DNA of 64,000 bases from Cohaesibacter marisflavi (lineage in GTDB: Bacteria; Pseudomonadota; Alphaproteobacteria; Rhizobiales; Cohaesibacteraceae). The notes below the pieces were generated by a model that saw only the letters and a program-made list of their open reading frames with translations, made no database searches and was not told the DNA's origin. Numbering within the stretch: position 1 is the stretch's first letter; every line of letters begins with the position of its first letter. Location of the stretch: positions 1 through 64,000 of the forward strand of contig NZ_FOVR01000015.1 in NCBI RefSeq assembly GCF_900115225.1. Reading direction: 5' to 3'. Below, piece after piece: positions 9,492 to 18,790 of the stretch. Both the position numbers and the translations under genes were made by a program.

Positions 9492-10100
9492 CTAAAGCGG
9501 CTCCTTCCATGTGGATAGAAGGGCAAATATCAGGTCGCACGCTTCCACGACAGAGCGCTCCGGCACTGACAAATGAGCAACAGGATAGCCCAGACAGGTA
9601 CGGACCGTTTCTTCACTTGAAGGCATCCGGTGTATGTCATCCGCAGGGCATAAATCAACCAGCAAATGCATCGGCGCATCAAAAGCGAAATTGTTCTCCC
9701 CGACTGAGATAATCCCAAGACCGCGGACTTCCTGCAATCCGCGGGTGGCGACCGGGCCATAGGCCCTCAGTTCGGGTTGTTCTGATGTTCCGGACTGCGG
9801 CACTGCCTGGGGCTGGGGCTGGGGCTGGGGCTGGGGCTCTGGCAGGCGCACAAGCTTGACATAGTCATCACTGACAAGGGCTGAGGGCATGGAAAGCGCA
9901 GCAGCTTCGCGGCGTATCGTGCGTTGCAGAAGGGATTTTCCAGACCCGCTCCCTCCCCTTAGCAACACCCCATAAGGGCCAATGACAATGGCAGCGGCAT
10001 GCATGATCTCGCTGGGGCAGCTTGATGCAATGGCGTCTGGCACGTCGAAAATCGGTCCATCATTTGCCTGATCGTGGTCTGGATCAAAATACAGGGACAT
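9492..10100 (-). CDS. hprK: HPr kinase/phosphorylase (short alphaproteobacterial form with Pro-Gln insert)
   Basis: HprK phosphorylates and dephosphorylates the regulatory serine of HPr. This 202-residue form has only the C-terminal kinase domain, as usual in alphaproteobacteria. The P-loop GGSGSGKS is at residues 49-56 and an SDD motif at 77-79 (magnesium/acid-base). It is longer than typical short homologues because of a Pro-Gln dipeptide run (about residues 88-98) placed just after the SDD strand, encoded by a perfect hexamer repeat. A GGAG site precedes the ATG. It follows chvG by 41 nt on the same strand. Confidence 0.88.
   Translation of the reverse strand: MSLYFDPDHDQANDGPIFDVPDAIASSCPSEIMHAAAIVIGPYGVLLRGGSGSGKSLLQRTIRREAAALSMPSALVSDDYVKLVRLPEPQPQPQPQPQAVPQSGTSEQPELRAYGPVATRGLQEVRGLGIISVGENNFAFDAPMHLLVDLCPADDIHRMPSSEETVRTCLGYPVAHLSVPERSVVEACDLIFALLSTWKEPL
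9807..9836. repeat. Hexanucleotide microsatellite inside hprK
   Basis: Five perfect copies of CTGGGG (CCCCAG on the coding strand) encode alternating Pro-Gln. Because the unit is 6 bp, gain or loss of copies keeps the hprK frame and changes only the length of the loop. Confidence 0.9.
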
Positions 10101-10141
10101 ATGTCTCCAATCCTCTCGCTCGACTGCAGTCGCCGACCAGT

Positions 10142-11965
10142 CTAGCCAGTCGGATCCGCTTTTGGCTCGGGCTTTTTCGTCGCACTATGGGCGATGGCGG
10201 GGAAACGCACGGAGAAACGGGCGCCCAATATTGTCGGAGCATCCTCATCAGAGGCCGGATCAAGCCGGTTGGAAGCTGCGATTTCCCCATTATAGGCTTC
10301 AACGATCTGTTTGGAGATCGACAGGCCAAGTCCGGAATTCTGACCGAACGCTTCCCCTTGCGGCCGGTCTGTGTAAAAGCGTTCAAACACACGGGATACA
10401 TCTTCAGCCTGAATGCCCGGACCGTCGTCATCCACCGTAATCTCAACCCAAGGCCCATCATGCTTGAGGCAGACACGCACCTCGCCTCCCTCCGGCGTGA
10501 AGGAGCGCGCATTGTCCACCAGATTGACGAACACCTGACCAAGACGGCTGTCGTTGCCCCGGACACAGAAGGCCTTGTCCTTGTCAGCGGCGTTCTCGTC
10601 TTCTTCCATAATGACGCGAATGTTGGATTTGGAGCCGATTTCATCCTGAATGGACACGATGGTTTCCAACAGCGCCCGCAGATTGATCTCGTCAGATTCC
10701 TGACGCGCCAATTCTGCATCAAGCCGTGACGCATCGGAAATATCCGAGATCAGCCGATCCAGTCGGCGCACATCATGCAAGATGATGCTGACAAGCCTCT
10801 CGCGTGCTTCAGGCTTTCTGGCCAAAGGCAGCGTTTCCACCGCCGAGCGCAGGGAGGTGAGCGGATTCTTCAGCTCGTGCGCCACATCTGCCGCAAAGGC
10901 CTCAATGGCATCCATGCGCTTGTAGAGCGTGTTGGTCATGTCCCTCAGGGACTGACTGAGCTGGCCGATTTCATCTTTTCGCTCGGAAAAATCGGGAATT
11001 TCCTCACGCGCCTTGACCCCACGCCGAACCCGTTCGGCCGCTTCGGACAATTTGCGCACCGGTCCAGCAATGGTTCCGGCCAGAAGAATGGACATGGAAC
11101 CGGTCACCAGCGCCGCGATCAGGAAGACGCGCAGGATACCCCAGCGTTCCGCCTCCACAATCTTGTCGATATCACCATCGCGGGTGGACAAAAGTAGCGC
11201 GCCGGTGATGATTCGCGAACGCTGGATTGGCACCGCCACGGAGACAATCAACCGTCCCTTCGTATTCACGCGCACAATGGAGGCCTCAGACCCGTCCAGC
11301 GCCTTGGCAACCTCTGGATAGTTGCGGCCGTCGGTGTTGGCCATTTCCTTATAGAGGGGCAGATCAGCCTGACGAAGCCAGCTGACAAAGCGATCCCAGC
11401 GATCGGCCCAGCTGTCGGACGTCTCCATTTCCGGCTCCGGCAGATTAAACCGGAGCACACCATCCGAATGCAGCTGGTTGGAATCGACAACCATATTGCC
11501 CGCCAGATCATAGATGCGGGCGCGCGTGTCTGTTGGCGAAATGGCCGCCCGCAGAATCGGGGCGGCTTTTTCCGGATCGATGGGAAACTCGAAATAGCTG
11601 AAGGTGTCATCTGCAGGAGAAAAGCTCTCCCCAGCCTGTAGTTCCAGAAGCCGCTCAGGATTGATGGTAATGGCGTCGGTGTCGGAAGCTGCCGACGCGG
11701 CCACTGCGCCGGCAATGATTTTGCCCTGTGTCAGCATCGAAGAGACGCGCGCGTCAATCAGCCCTTCGCGGAACTGGTTGAGATAGAGAATGCCCAGCAC
11801 CAGAACCGCCAGTGCGGCAACGTTGAGAAAGACAATGCGGCGTGTCAGAGACGAAAAGGCGACCGTATTGGAAAGACGCCCCAGAAAAACACGCAAGCGT
11901 CTCAGAGAGACTGACTTGCGCCGCCCCTTCTGACCATCCTGCTTTGTGCGCTTTTCTTTTTGCAT
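10142..11965 (-). CDS. chvG: Sensor histidine kinase ChvG (ExoS/BvrS)
   Basis: Membrane sensor kinase paired with ChvI. Segments in order: a basic cytoplasmic N-terminus; TM1 (VFLNVAALAVLVLGILYL); a periplasmic sensor of ~210 residues; TM2 (FLIAALVTGSMSILLAG); HAMP; the H-box FAADVAHELKNPLTSLR with the phosphorylated His; the N-box VFVNLVDNA; G1 DDDGPGI; and G2 SGLGLSISKQ. The start at 11965 (607 aa) is chosen because it gives the usual ChvG length. A GTG 20 codons upstream (12025) is possible. The family senses acid or envelope conditions in rhizobia, Agrobacterium and Brucella, and is kept off by ExoR where that exists. A 187-nt gap separates it from chvI. Confidence 0.93.
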   Translation of the reverse strand: MQKEKRTKQDGQKGRRKSVSLRRLRVFLGRLSNTVAFSSLTRRIVFLNVAALAVLVLGILYLNQFREGLIDARVSSMLTQGKIIAGAVAASAASDTDAITINPERLLELQAGESFSPADDTFSYFEFPIDPEKAAPILRAAISPTDTRARIYDLAGNMVVDSNQLHSDGVLRFNLPEPEMETSDSWADRWDRFVSWLRQADLPLYKEMANTDGRNYPEVAKALDGSEASIVRVNTKGRLIVSVAVPIQRSRIITGALLLSTRDGDIDKIVEAERWGILRVFLIAALVTGSMSILLAGTIAGPVRKLSEAAERVRRGVKAREEIPDFSERKDEIGQLSQSLRDMTNTLYKRMDAIEAFAADVAHELKNPLTSLRSAVETLPLARKPEARERLVSIILHDVRRLDRLISDISDASRLDAELARQESDEINLRALLETIVSIQDEIGSKSNIRVIMEEDENAADKDKAFCVRGNDSRLGQVFVNLVDNARSFTPEGGEVRVCLKHDGPWVEITVDDDGPGIQAEDVSRVFERFYTDRPQGEAFGQNSGLGLSISKQIVEAYNGEIAASNRLDPASDEDAPTILGARFSVRFPAIAHSATKKPEPKADPTG

Positions 11966-12152
11966 TCGCTGCAACACTATATGTCTTTCAACAAATCGGA
12001 GCGGCCACGATCTCGCGATAGCCACTCCGTCCGGTCTACCCGAAACGCTGCCCCTTTCGGCCGCGCTCTTTATATATCACGATTTATCACACTCTATAGA
12101 GCACGCATTCAATAGCAATTCTTGCCAGCCATCCGTGAAGGACCAACACGCC

Positions 12153-12860
12153 CTATTCTTCGCGAAAACGATATCCGACACCATAAAGGGTCTCAATCAT
12201 ATCAAAGCTGTCGTCCACTGCCTTGAATTTCTTGCGCAGGCGCTTGATGTGGCTGTCGATGGTGCGATCATCCACATAGACCTGATCTTCATAGGCGGCA
12301 TCCATCAACGCATTGCGGCTTTTAACTACTCCGGGACGCTGGGCCAGAGAATAGAGAATGAGGAACTCGGTTACCGTCAGGGTCACCGGCTTTCCATCCC
12401 AGTTGCAGGTGTGGCGTTCGCGATCCATGGAAAGAAGCCCACGCTCAAGCAGATCGCTCTTGGCAACAGTGCCACCCGTTTTGACTGCCGTTTCGCGTGC
12501 CTGCGCCCGGCGCAGCACGGCCTTGACGCGTTCGACCAGCAAACGCTGGGAAAATGGTTTGTGAATGAAATCATCCGCCCCCATTTTCAGGCCGAACAAT
12601 TCATCAATCTCATCGTCCTTGGACGTCAGAAAGATCACCGGCAGATCGGTCTTCTGGCGCAGGCGTCGCAGCAGCTCCATGCCATCCATGCGTGGCATCT
12701 TGATATCGAGGATAGCAAGATCAGGCAAGGCGTGGAGCAAACCATCAAGCCCGGATGCTCCATCCGTGTAGGTATCCACTTTATAGCCTTCAGCTTCCAA
12801 TGCGATTGAAACCGAGGTCAGAATATTGCGATCGTCATCGACAAGGGCAATCGTTGCCAT
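12153..12860 (-). CDS. chvI: Response regulator ChvI (OmpR/PhoB family)
   Basis: A 235-residue regulator with a receiver domain (acidic pocket DDD at residues 8-10, phospho-acceptor Asp52 in [11 protein letters not shown], conserved Lys in IHKPF) and a C-terminal winged helix ([14 protein letters not shown], ending GVGYRF). A strong AAGGAAGGG site precedes the ATG. Partner of ChvG. In relatives ChvI controls envelope, exopolysaccharide and acid-response genes. The divergent neighbour is pckA across an 885-nt gap, the classic rhizobial arrangement. Confidence 0.95.
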   Translation of the reverse strand: MATIALVDDDRNILTSVSIALEAEGYKVDTYTDGASGLDGLLHALPDLAILDIKMPRMDGMELLRRLRQKTDLPVIFLTSKDDEIDELFGLKMGADDFIHKPFSQRLLVERVKAVLRRAQARETAVKTGGTVAKSDLLERGLLSMDRERHTCNWDGKPVTLTVTEFLILYSLAQRPGVVKSRNALMDAAYEDQVYVDDRTIDSHIKRLRKKFKAVDDSFDMIETLYGVGYRFREE

Positions 12861-13372
12861 GTCTTTCCCTTCCTTCTCTCCATCCCCGCGAGCTCTCTTC
12901 TCAGGCTGGCGAAAACACTCTTTTATATTTCAGAGCTTTTGCTCCGCAGCTACGACGCCATCCAAGATGGTATCTGAAAAGACAACGAAGGGAGTGTACA
13001 CGCTTCGGCGAACCAGAACCACAGCCCCTCCTTATCAGCGGCATCCGCTGCACTATTCTCTTATTTAGGAATGCTTGTTGCGTTCGCCAAGGCCGGGTTT
13101 TCTGCGAAATCCCATTCACATTTTGGCAAAACTCACAGGATATTCGCCCTGAATTGTCCAAAAAGAGTCCGATTCCTGCCTTGCAATTTCGCCCTATCTG
13201 GCATGCAAAAAACGCATTCCTACTATTTAATGCAGACCTAGTTTCTGAAAGCTGCGAAATTGTGGCAGCGCAATTTTGTTCACAGATTGAGGAGCAAATT
13301 TAACATTTCTGAATAAAGCGCCGTTTTCTGCCGTTTCCGACTTTAGTGGTAGAAAGCAGGCAAGAATTTTCG

Positions 13373-13651
13373 ATGCGCAAAAAGGGGCGCAACCCCACAA
13401 AAGACCAGCTATCAAATGAGTGGGTGGTGCTTTATGAGAAAATTGTCACGGGACTGGGTTCCGCTCGGACTTTGCGAAATATCAACGACACTCTTTTGTA
13501 GGATCGTTATGAAATGCGCGAGTTCGACGAAAGGACTGTTGCAGGGCTGCTGCCGGGAGTAGAGGACAAGGCAAAGCAGCTCCTCAGGAGGTTAGGTCAA
13601 ACAGAAGAGCGGAGTAATCCGACAGGTTATATCGACTTCCGCAGGACTTGA
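13373..13651 (+). pseudogene. Possible small gene interrupted by one in-frame TAG
   Basis: From ATG 13373 the frame runs 42 codons, meets TAG at 13499-13501, then continues in the same frame for 49 codons to TGA at 13649-13651. Both halves have protein-like charge patterns: a basic start MRKKGRNPTKDQ, then helical segments such as EFDERTVAGLL and DKAKQLLRRLGQ. I do not recognise a family. It could be a decayed gene, a short peptide plus an unrelated frame, or chance. A distant GCAGG is the only ribosome-binding candidate. Confidence 0.25.
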
Positions 13652-13689
13652 AACGAACCCCCGGTCAAAGCCATTCAGGCGTTGGCCGG

Positions 13690-13708
13690 ACTGACAGATC
13701 CTGTCAGT
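13690..13708. promoter_or_regulatory. Perfect palindrome in the pckA leader (operator candidate)
   Basis: ACTGACAG, a 3-nt spacer ATC, then CTGTCAGT: a perfect 8-bp dyad 37 nt before the pckA start codon. No T-tract follows, so an operator for a dimeric repressor is more likely than a terminator. In Sinorhizobium pckA is controlled by a LacI-type regulator (PckR), but I cannot say the site is the same. Confidence 0.55.
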
Positions 13709-13745
13709 TTCCCACAACCTAAGTGTGTCTCAAGGGGCTTGAAAA

Positions 13746-15344
13746 GTGAAACAATTCGGCACGTGGAACGAATCCAATGGCGTTGACAAACTCGGTCTTC
13801 GCAACCTCGATAGCGTACATTACAACTATCGTTTTCCTAAGCTGGTAGAAGAATCGCTGGCTCGCAAGGAAGGTCGTCTGATCGAAGGCGGTGCTTTTGC
13901 AGTGGATACCGGCAAACATACCGGCCGTTCCCCAAAGGATAAACATACCGTTCGCGACGCTACCACCGAAAACACCATCTGGTGGGACAACAACAAGGCC
14001 ATGACGCCAGAAGCTTTCGATCTTCTTTATGAAGACATGATGGCTTATGCAGAAGGCAAAGAACTGTTTGTACAGGACCTGTACGGCGGCGCTGACATTG
14101 ACCACCGCCTGCCAACCCGCGTTGTTACCGAGCTTTGCTGGCAGTCTCACTTCATCCGCAACATGCTGATCCGTCCGGAACATGCCGAACTGGCAGATTT
14201 CGTTCAGGAACTGACTGTGATCGACTTCCCAGGCTTCCTCTGCGACCCAGAAAAATATGGCGTTCGCTCTGAAACCTGCATCGCTCTTAACCTGACCAAA
14301 AAGATCATTCTGGTTGCTGGTTCTTCCTACGCTGGTGAAATCAAGAAATCTGTCTTCACCACGCTTAACTACCTGCTGCCTGAAAAGAACATCATGCCGA
14401 TGCACTGCTCTGCAAACGTTGGCGATGATGACGACACGGCTATCTTCTTCGGCCTGTCCGGCACCGGTAAAACCACCCTGTCTGCTGATCCAAGCCGTAC
14501 CCTTATCGGCGATGACGAGCATGGCTGGGGCGAAAACGGTGTCTTCAACTTCGAAGGCGGCTGCTACGCTAAAACCATCAACCTGTCCGCTGAAGCTGAG
14601 CCGGAAATTTATGCGACCACGCACACCTTTGGTGCAATCGTCGAAAACATGGTTATCGATCCAATCACCGATAAACCAGACTTCGCTGATGGGTCCAAAA
14701 CGGAAAACACCCGTGTTTCCTATCCGACCTACTTCATCCCGAACGCATCGGCTACCGGTCGCGCTCCTCAGCCTAAAAACATCATCATGCTGACGGCTGA
14801 CGCATTCGGTGTTCTGCCTCCAATCGCTAAGCTGACCCCGGAACAGGCAATGTATCACTTCCTGTCTGGTTACACCGCTAAAGTGGCTGGTACGGAAAAA
14901 GGCGTTACCGAGCCAGAAGCAACCTTCTCTACCTGCTTCGGTGCTCCTTTCATGCCTCGCCATCCTTCCGAATATGGCAACCTGCTGCGTGAAATGATGG
15001 AAAAACATCAGGTTAAATGCTGGCTGGTTAACACCGGTTGGACCGGTGGTGTTTATGGCGTCGGTTCCCGTATGCCAATTAAAGCAACCCGCGCTCTGCT
15101 GACCGCAGCTCTCAACGGTTCTCTGGCATCTGCAGAATTCCGCACCGACGAAGTCTTCGGTGTTGAAGTTCCTGTAGCAGTTCCTGGCGTTGACACCACC
15201 CTGCTGACGCCACGCGACACCTGGGCAGACAAAGCTGCATTCGACGCAATGGCAGCTAAACTGGCTGGCATGTTCGTCAAAAACTTCGAATACTATCTGC
15301 CACACGTCGACGACGCTGTGAAAGCTGCAGGCCCAAAAGCCTAA
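13746..15344 (+). CDS. pckA: Phosphoenolpyruvate carboxykinase (ATP)
   Basis: Converts oxaloacetate plus ATP to PEP, CO2 and ADP, the first committed step of gluconeogenesis. At 532 aa it is full length. The P-loop [16 protein letters not shown] begins at about residue 236, with ATP-type PEPCK signatures around it (R-S-P-K-D near the start, NVGWTGG-like VNTGWTGG). It starts with GTG at 13746 behind AAGGGG at 8-nt spacing. Codon choice (GCT, GTT, ACC, AAA) is more biased than in its neighbours, as expected for a highly expressed enzyme. Its position beside chvI is conserved in rhizobia. Confidence 0.97.
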   Translation: MKQFGTWNESNGVDKLGLRNLDSVHYNYRFPKLVEESLARKEGRLIEGGAFAVDTGKHTGRSPKDKHTVRDATTENTIWWDNNKAMTPEAFDLLYEDMMAYAEGKELFVQDLYGGADIDHRLPTRVVTELCWQSHFIRNMLIRPEHAELADFVQELTVIDFPGFLCDPEKYGVRSETCIALNLTKKIILVAGSSYAGEIKKSVFTTLNYLLPEKNIMPMHCSANVGDDDDTAIFFGLSGTGKTTLSADPSRTLIGDDEHGWGENGVFNFEGGCYAKTINLSAEAEPEIYATTHTFGAIVENMVIDPITDKPDFADGSKTENTRVSYPTYFIPNASATGRAPQPKNIIMLTADAFGVLPPIAKLTPEQAMYHFLSGYTAKVAGTEKGVTEPEATFSTCFGAPFMPRHPSEYGNLLREMMEKHQVKCWLVNTGWTGGVYGVGSRMPIKATRALLTAALNGSLASAEFRTDEVFGVEVPVAVPGVDTTLLTPRDTWADKAAFDAMAAKLAGMFVKNFEYYLPHVDDAVKAAGPKA

Positions 15345-15372
15345 GCTGATAGATCAGTATTGAATAATTAAG

Positions 15373-15399
15373 AAAGGCCCGCCTCTTGGCGGGCCTTTT
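15373..15399 (+). terminator. pckA rho-independent terminator
   Basis: An 11-bp perfect stem (15373-15383 with 15388-15398), TCTT loop, GC-rich core and a closing T-run, 29 nt after the pckA stop. Confidence 0.93.
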
Positions 15400-15574
15400 G
15401 CGTTTCAAACGCCCAGCATAATTGCATCATTGACATCTCAGGGGTCAGAATTGCATACGCCCTGTGTCGTATTTTCCCGGACCCCATATGGTAGTATTGT
15501 CCCGCCACACCCTTCTAAAGACCCCATCATGAGGGCGCACATATTCGTCGCGTGCCTGCGGGGGAGGATTTACC

Positions 15575-16090
15575 ATGTATATTCGCGAGGAAACGTCCGC
15601 TGACGCGGATGCCATTCATATTTTGACACAAAAAGCCTTTGCGCCCATGCCTTACAGTTCTGGCAACGAGGGCCCGATCATCGATCAATTGCGCCGCGAT
15701 GGCGATCTTGTGCTGTCACTGGTGATGGATGACGACGGCTCGATTGCCGGCCATGTGGCATTTTCAAAAATCAAGATCGATGGCAAATGGGACAAATGGT
15801 ATTGTCTCGGCCCGATATCGGTCACGCCGGACAAGCAAAGCCAGGGCATTGGCAAAGCGTTGGTTGGTGAAGGCATGAGGCGCCTGCGGGCTCTCGGTGC
15901 CAATGGCTGCATCCTTATCGGAAACCCGGCCTATTATGACCGGCTCGGTTTCAAGTGTAATGGCCAATTGCGCTACGGCGGACTGGATGCTTCCCTGATT
16001 CAGTACATGACTTTTCAGGGCCCAGCCCCGAAGGGCGCATTGACGCATGCCGATGCCTTCGAACAGGCATTTAAAGAAATGTCAGCGTAA
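15575..16090 (+). CDS. GNAT family N-acetyltransferase
   Basis: A 171-residue acyl-CoA-dependent N-acetyltransferase. The fold is clear from the CoA-binding segment LGPISVTPDKQSQGIGKALVGEGMRRLRALGA (Q/R-x-x-G-x-G/A loop) and the following GNPAYYDRLGFK strand. It resembles the YhbS-like subgroup; the substrate is unknown. GGGGGAGG precedes the ATG. Its TAA abuts the stop codon of the convergent map gene with no spare base. Confidence 0.88.
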   Translation: MYIREETSADADAIHILTQKAFAPMPYSSGNEGPIIDQLRRDGDLVLSLVMDDDGSIAGHVAFSKIKIDGKWDKWYCLGPISVTPDKQSQGIGKALVGEGMRRLRALGANGCILIGNPAYYDRLGFKCNGQLRYGGLDASLIQYMTFQGPAPKGALTHADAFEQAFKEMSA

Positions 16091-16831
16091 TCAGAGTGTT
16101 ACGATGATCGGACTTTTTTTCCCGATCACAATCGTATGCTCGAACTGGGCGGTGAGACATCCGGGAGTGAACAGCTCCCACTCTCGCGCTCCGTCGCTGG
16201 CATAGGTCGCGCCGGTCGAGAGAAATGGCTCAACGGCGATCACCATGCCTTCCTGCAGTTTGCGACGATCCCGGCGGTCCGGCACAGCGAGAATTTCCGG
16301 CCTGTCGTGCAAGGTTGTACCAACCCCATGACATCCGAGCAGATTCTGGATGATGGTGTAACCACCGGCCTTGGCTTCCTTGTCGAAGGCTTTCGGGATG
16401 ACCTGCATTGGTTGCCCTGCACGGGCCTGAGCAATCGCATTGTCTCGGGCACGTTTTGCGGCCTCCACCAATATCCGCTTTTCCGGCGTCACGGGCGGCA
16501 CAATAAAGGTCGCTCCGGAATCCGTGAAAAAGCCATCCTTGCTGGCTGATACGTCGATATTGACCATATCGCCCGGCTTCACCGTCTGGCTGTCGGCCCA
16601 CCCATGGGCAATCACGGGTTCGATGGAAATACAAGTAGCTCCGGGAAAGTCATAGACCGATTCAGGGGCTGATTCTGCACCCTCTTCTTCCAGAATGCGC
16701 CGTCCAAGATCATCCAGCTCCTGTGAGGTCATGCCCGGCTCCAACGCAGCACCCATTTCACGAATGGCACGCGCCACGGCTTTGCCACAGGCCTTGAGGC
16801 CCTGAAGCTGTTCTTCGGTTTTTACGATCAT
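16091..16831 (-). CDS. map: Type I methionine aminopeptidase
   Basis: Removes the initiator methionine from nascent proteins. The five metal ligands of the family are visible: two Asp in NIDVSASKDGFFTDSG, His in GCHGVGTTLHD, Glu in VAVEPF-like AVEPFLS and Glu in AQFEHTI; the substrate His is in HGWAD. The start MIVKTEEQL at 16831 gives 246 aa, normal for the family. A frame extension of 43 codons upstream has no homologous character and is rejected. The loop FTDSGATF is more divergent than the usual HGDTS, so this may be a second, specialised copy. Confidence 0.9.
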   Translation of the reverse strand: MIVKTEEQLQGLKACGKAVARAIREMGAALEPGMTSQELDDLGRRILEEEGAESAPESVYDFPGATCISIEPVIAHGWADSQTVKPGDMVNIDVSASKDGFFTDSGATFIVPPVTPEKRILVEAAKRARDNAIAQARAGQPMQVIPKAFDKEAKAGGYTIIQNLLGCHGVGTTLHDRPEILAVPDRRDRRKLQEGMVIAVEPFLSTGATYASDGAREWELFTPGCLTAQFEHTIVIGKKSPIIVTL

Positions 16832-16979
16832 GGATGGATGCCTATCTGAAGTGCGGATTGGAACTGCCGCCATCAGTAGCGCATTTGCTTTAGTGACTGC
16901 AAGCCTTCTGTTTAGCCCCAAAGGCCCATAGGCAAACCACCGGTTCGGACCAGAAACCAATGCGTCAACCCGCCAACAA

Positions 16980-17012
16980 AAAAGCCCGCCTCTGCATGAA
17001 AGGCGAGCTTTT
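16980..17012 (-). terminator. Rho-independent terminator for the choice-of-anchor I gene
   Basis: A 12-bp stem with one G-U pair (16980-16991 with 17001-17012). On the minus strand it is followed by a T-run, about 26 nt after the stop of the gene at 17038. Confidence 0.85.
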
Positions 17013-17037
17013 CTTGTTCAGAAAGCGAACCGCGTGG

Positions 17038-18567
17038 CTATTTGACGGCCCATAGGGTCACCGTGCCGGAAACCTCATTGGCAACCGCAATCATCGGCTC
17101 GCCGTTCGGGCTATCCTTGCCAGCGATGAACTTGATCCCTTCCGGTGCAATGTCGCCAGCGGTCAATTTTTCAGACTCGCCATCAAGCTTGGTGTTGCTT
17201 GCATACGTCACAAAGGTCGCCTTGGCCGGGTCCGTGATGTCATAGACCACAATACCGCTCATGCGTTCCAATCCGATAAAGGCATAGAGTTTGCTGCCAA
17301 TCTCGGCCAGTTCGAGTGCTTCGGGCTCTGCGCCTTTGTCGTCGGAGCGATTGTCAAAGCTTTCATTCGCGCCCTGACTGTTAAAGGCGCTAGGCACCAG
17401 CTCGGCCAGCTTGGCTTCAATTTCATCAGCGGAATCGAACACCATTTCGCCGGTTTCATTGAAGATGGAGAAAGAACGGCCACCATAGCCATAGATCACG
17501 TCGAAATCGCCGTCGCCATCGGTATCCCCCTGTGCGGTGGTGATCTTCAAGCGGCCGAGATTTTCCTTCTTCTGCAGCTCTTTAGCATTCGGGAAAGCGA
17601 TCGGGTCGAGCTTGACCTTACCCAGACGTTCTTCTTCGGAATAGCCATCATAGTCGCGGCTGTCACCTTCATTGGCCATGACCACATAATTGACGCCATC
17701 CTTGGCGAAGGCCTTCACGGTATCCGGCATGCGGAAGGAAAGCACCGGCCAGTTCTGACGGTTGATCTTGCCATCCTTGTCGGAAAGGTCGGCCTTGACC
17801 TTGGAGTAATCCTGAAAGCCCAGCGCGAAGGTGGTTTTCAGCTTGGCTGTTTCCGTATCGATAACGGCGATAGCGTTGCTTTCCTGAAGGGAGACAAAAG
17901 CCGTTTTGCTATCCGGGGTGATGGCAATATATTCCGGTTCAATCTGCTGCTCGAAGGAGATGCCTTCTGGCGCTGCGGTGTGGAAGTCATCGCCAAAATC
18001 TTCCGCCTTGAGATCGCCAAAGCCGACAGTTTTGACCTCAAGGGAGGGAATGGAGACGATGGATACCGTGCCCACAGGATCGGTCTTGAAATCGTCGGAC
18101 GGCTCGCCCTCGTTGGCGACCATCACGAATTTGCCATTGGGCGCAAAGACCACGCAATCGGGCAGCGCGCCAAGTTCCACATCCCCCACCAGCGTGCCGT
18201 CGGTCTTGTAAAGAACCAGCTTGCCATTGGCCTGCTTGTCCTTGTTCTCAACGGCGATGGCCACATAGTCGCCATGCACGTCCACGGAGTTGGCACCTTT
18301 GCCAAAATCTGTGACATTCAGCGTGCCCGCTTCCTTGATGGTGGACGGGTTTGAAATATCGAAAATATCGATGGCCTTGTCATGGCCGTCGACGACAAAG
18401 AGTTTCTTGCCAGCCTTATCATAAGAGACGATCTCGGCAGCCCCTTCATCAAACACATTGGCGGAGTGCTTAGCAATCGGCTCAAGTGTGAGTGCATAGG
18501 CCTGAGACCCGAATGGTGCGGCAAGACAGCTCGCCAGAAGCAAAGCCTTGGAAATGGATTTAAACAT
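17038..18567 (-). CDS. Secreted beta-propeller protein, choice-of-anchor I family
   Basis: A 509-residue exported protein with signal peptide MFKSISKALLLASCLAAP...YALT. The mature part is built of WD/YVTN-like propeller blades (AAEIVSYDKAGKKLFVVDG, GELGALPDCVVFAPNGKFVMVANEGEPSD, EYIAITPDSKTAFVSLQESNAIAVID) plus an acidic DTDGDGDFD loop that probably binds calcium. Family members are annotated choice-of-anchor I, sometimes linked to phosphatases, with no firm activity. AGAGGG supports the start at 18567; a 28-codon upstream extension would hide the signal peptide. Function unknown. Confidence 0.8.
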   Translation of the reverse strand: MFKSISKALLLASCLAAPFGSQAYALTLEPIAKHSANVFDEGAAEIVSYDKAGKKLFVVDGHDKAIDIFDISNPSTIKEAGTLNVTDFGKGANSVDVHGDYVAIAVENKDKQANGKLVLYKTDGTLVGDVELGALPDCVVFAPNGKFVMVANEGEPSDDFKTDPVGTVSIVSIPSLEVKTVGFGDLKAEDFGDDFHTAAPEGISFEQQIEPEYIAITPDSKTAFVSLQESNAIAVIDTETAKLKTTFALGFQDYSKVKADLSDKDGKINRQNWPVLSFRMPDTVKAFAKDGVNYVVMANEGDSRDYDGYSEEERLGKVKLDPIAFPNAKELQKKENLGRLKITTAQGDTDGDGDFDVIYGYGGRSFSIFNETGEMVFDSADEIEAKLAELVPSAFNSQGANESFDNRSDDKGAEPEALELAEIGSKLYAFIGLERMSGIVVYDITDPAKATFVTYASNTKLDGESEKLTAGDIAPEGIKFIAGKDSPNGEPMIAVANEVSGTVTLWAVK

Positions 18568-18790
18568 GAGACCCTCTTGGATAGCGCATAAAATCTTCTG
18601 CTGCTTTAGCGAAGGCAGATGACAGGCGCGTGACTGCCTTCCCAAACGCATTTTTGGGTGCCGGAGGCCTCTCTTTGCTCACCGCGTTCATCTTATTGTT
18701 CGCCAAACAAGAATTAGGGAAAAGGTCGCTTTTACTCGGCGTCATCCGGATATAAAAAGGAGTCGATCAAATTCATCTTTGGAGACTGAA

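Larger units (their letters stand above)
12861..13745. other. 885-nt divergent interval between chvI and pckA
   Basis: This should hold the promoters of chvI (leftward) and pckA (rightward). I see a 6-bp inverted repeat AAATTG/CAATTT (13257-13262, 13271-13276), a small reading frame broken by one TAG (13373-13651) and a perfect 8-3-8 palindrome (13690-13708). Composition is lower in GC in the middle than the flanking genes. Other frames here are short and lack start signals. Confidence 0.6.

Noticed and set aside
10022-10729. 235-codon plus-strand frame over chvG and hprK
   Set aside because: Overlaps two clear genes on the other strand and shows no family features.
12755-13303. 182-codon plus-strand frame across the chvI start and upstream region
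   Set aside because: Overlaps chvI, lacks a ribosome binding site and looks like random translation.
13719-15305. 528-codon open frame antisense to pckA
   Set aside because: It mirrors pckA, whose strong codon bias suppresses antisense stops. The translation has no recognisable family, and pckA is certain.
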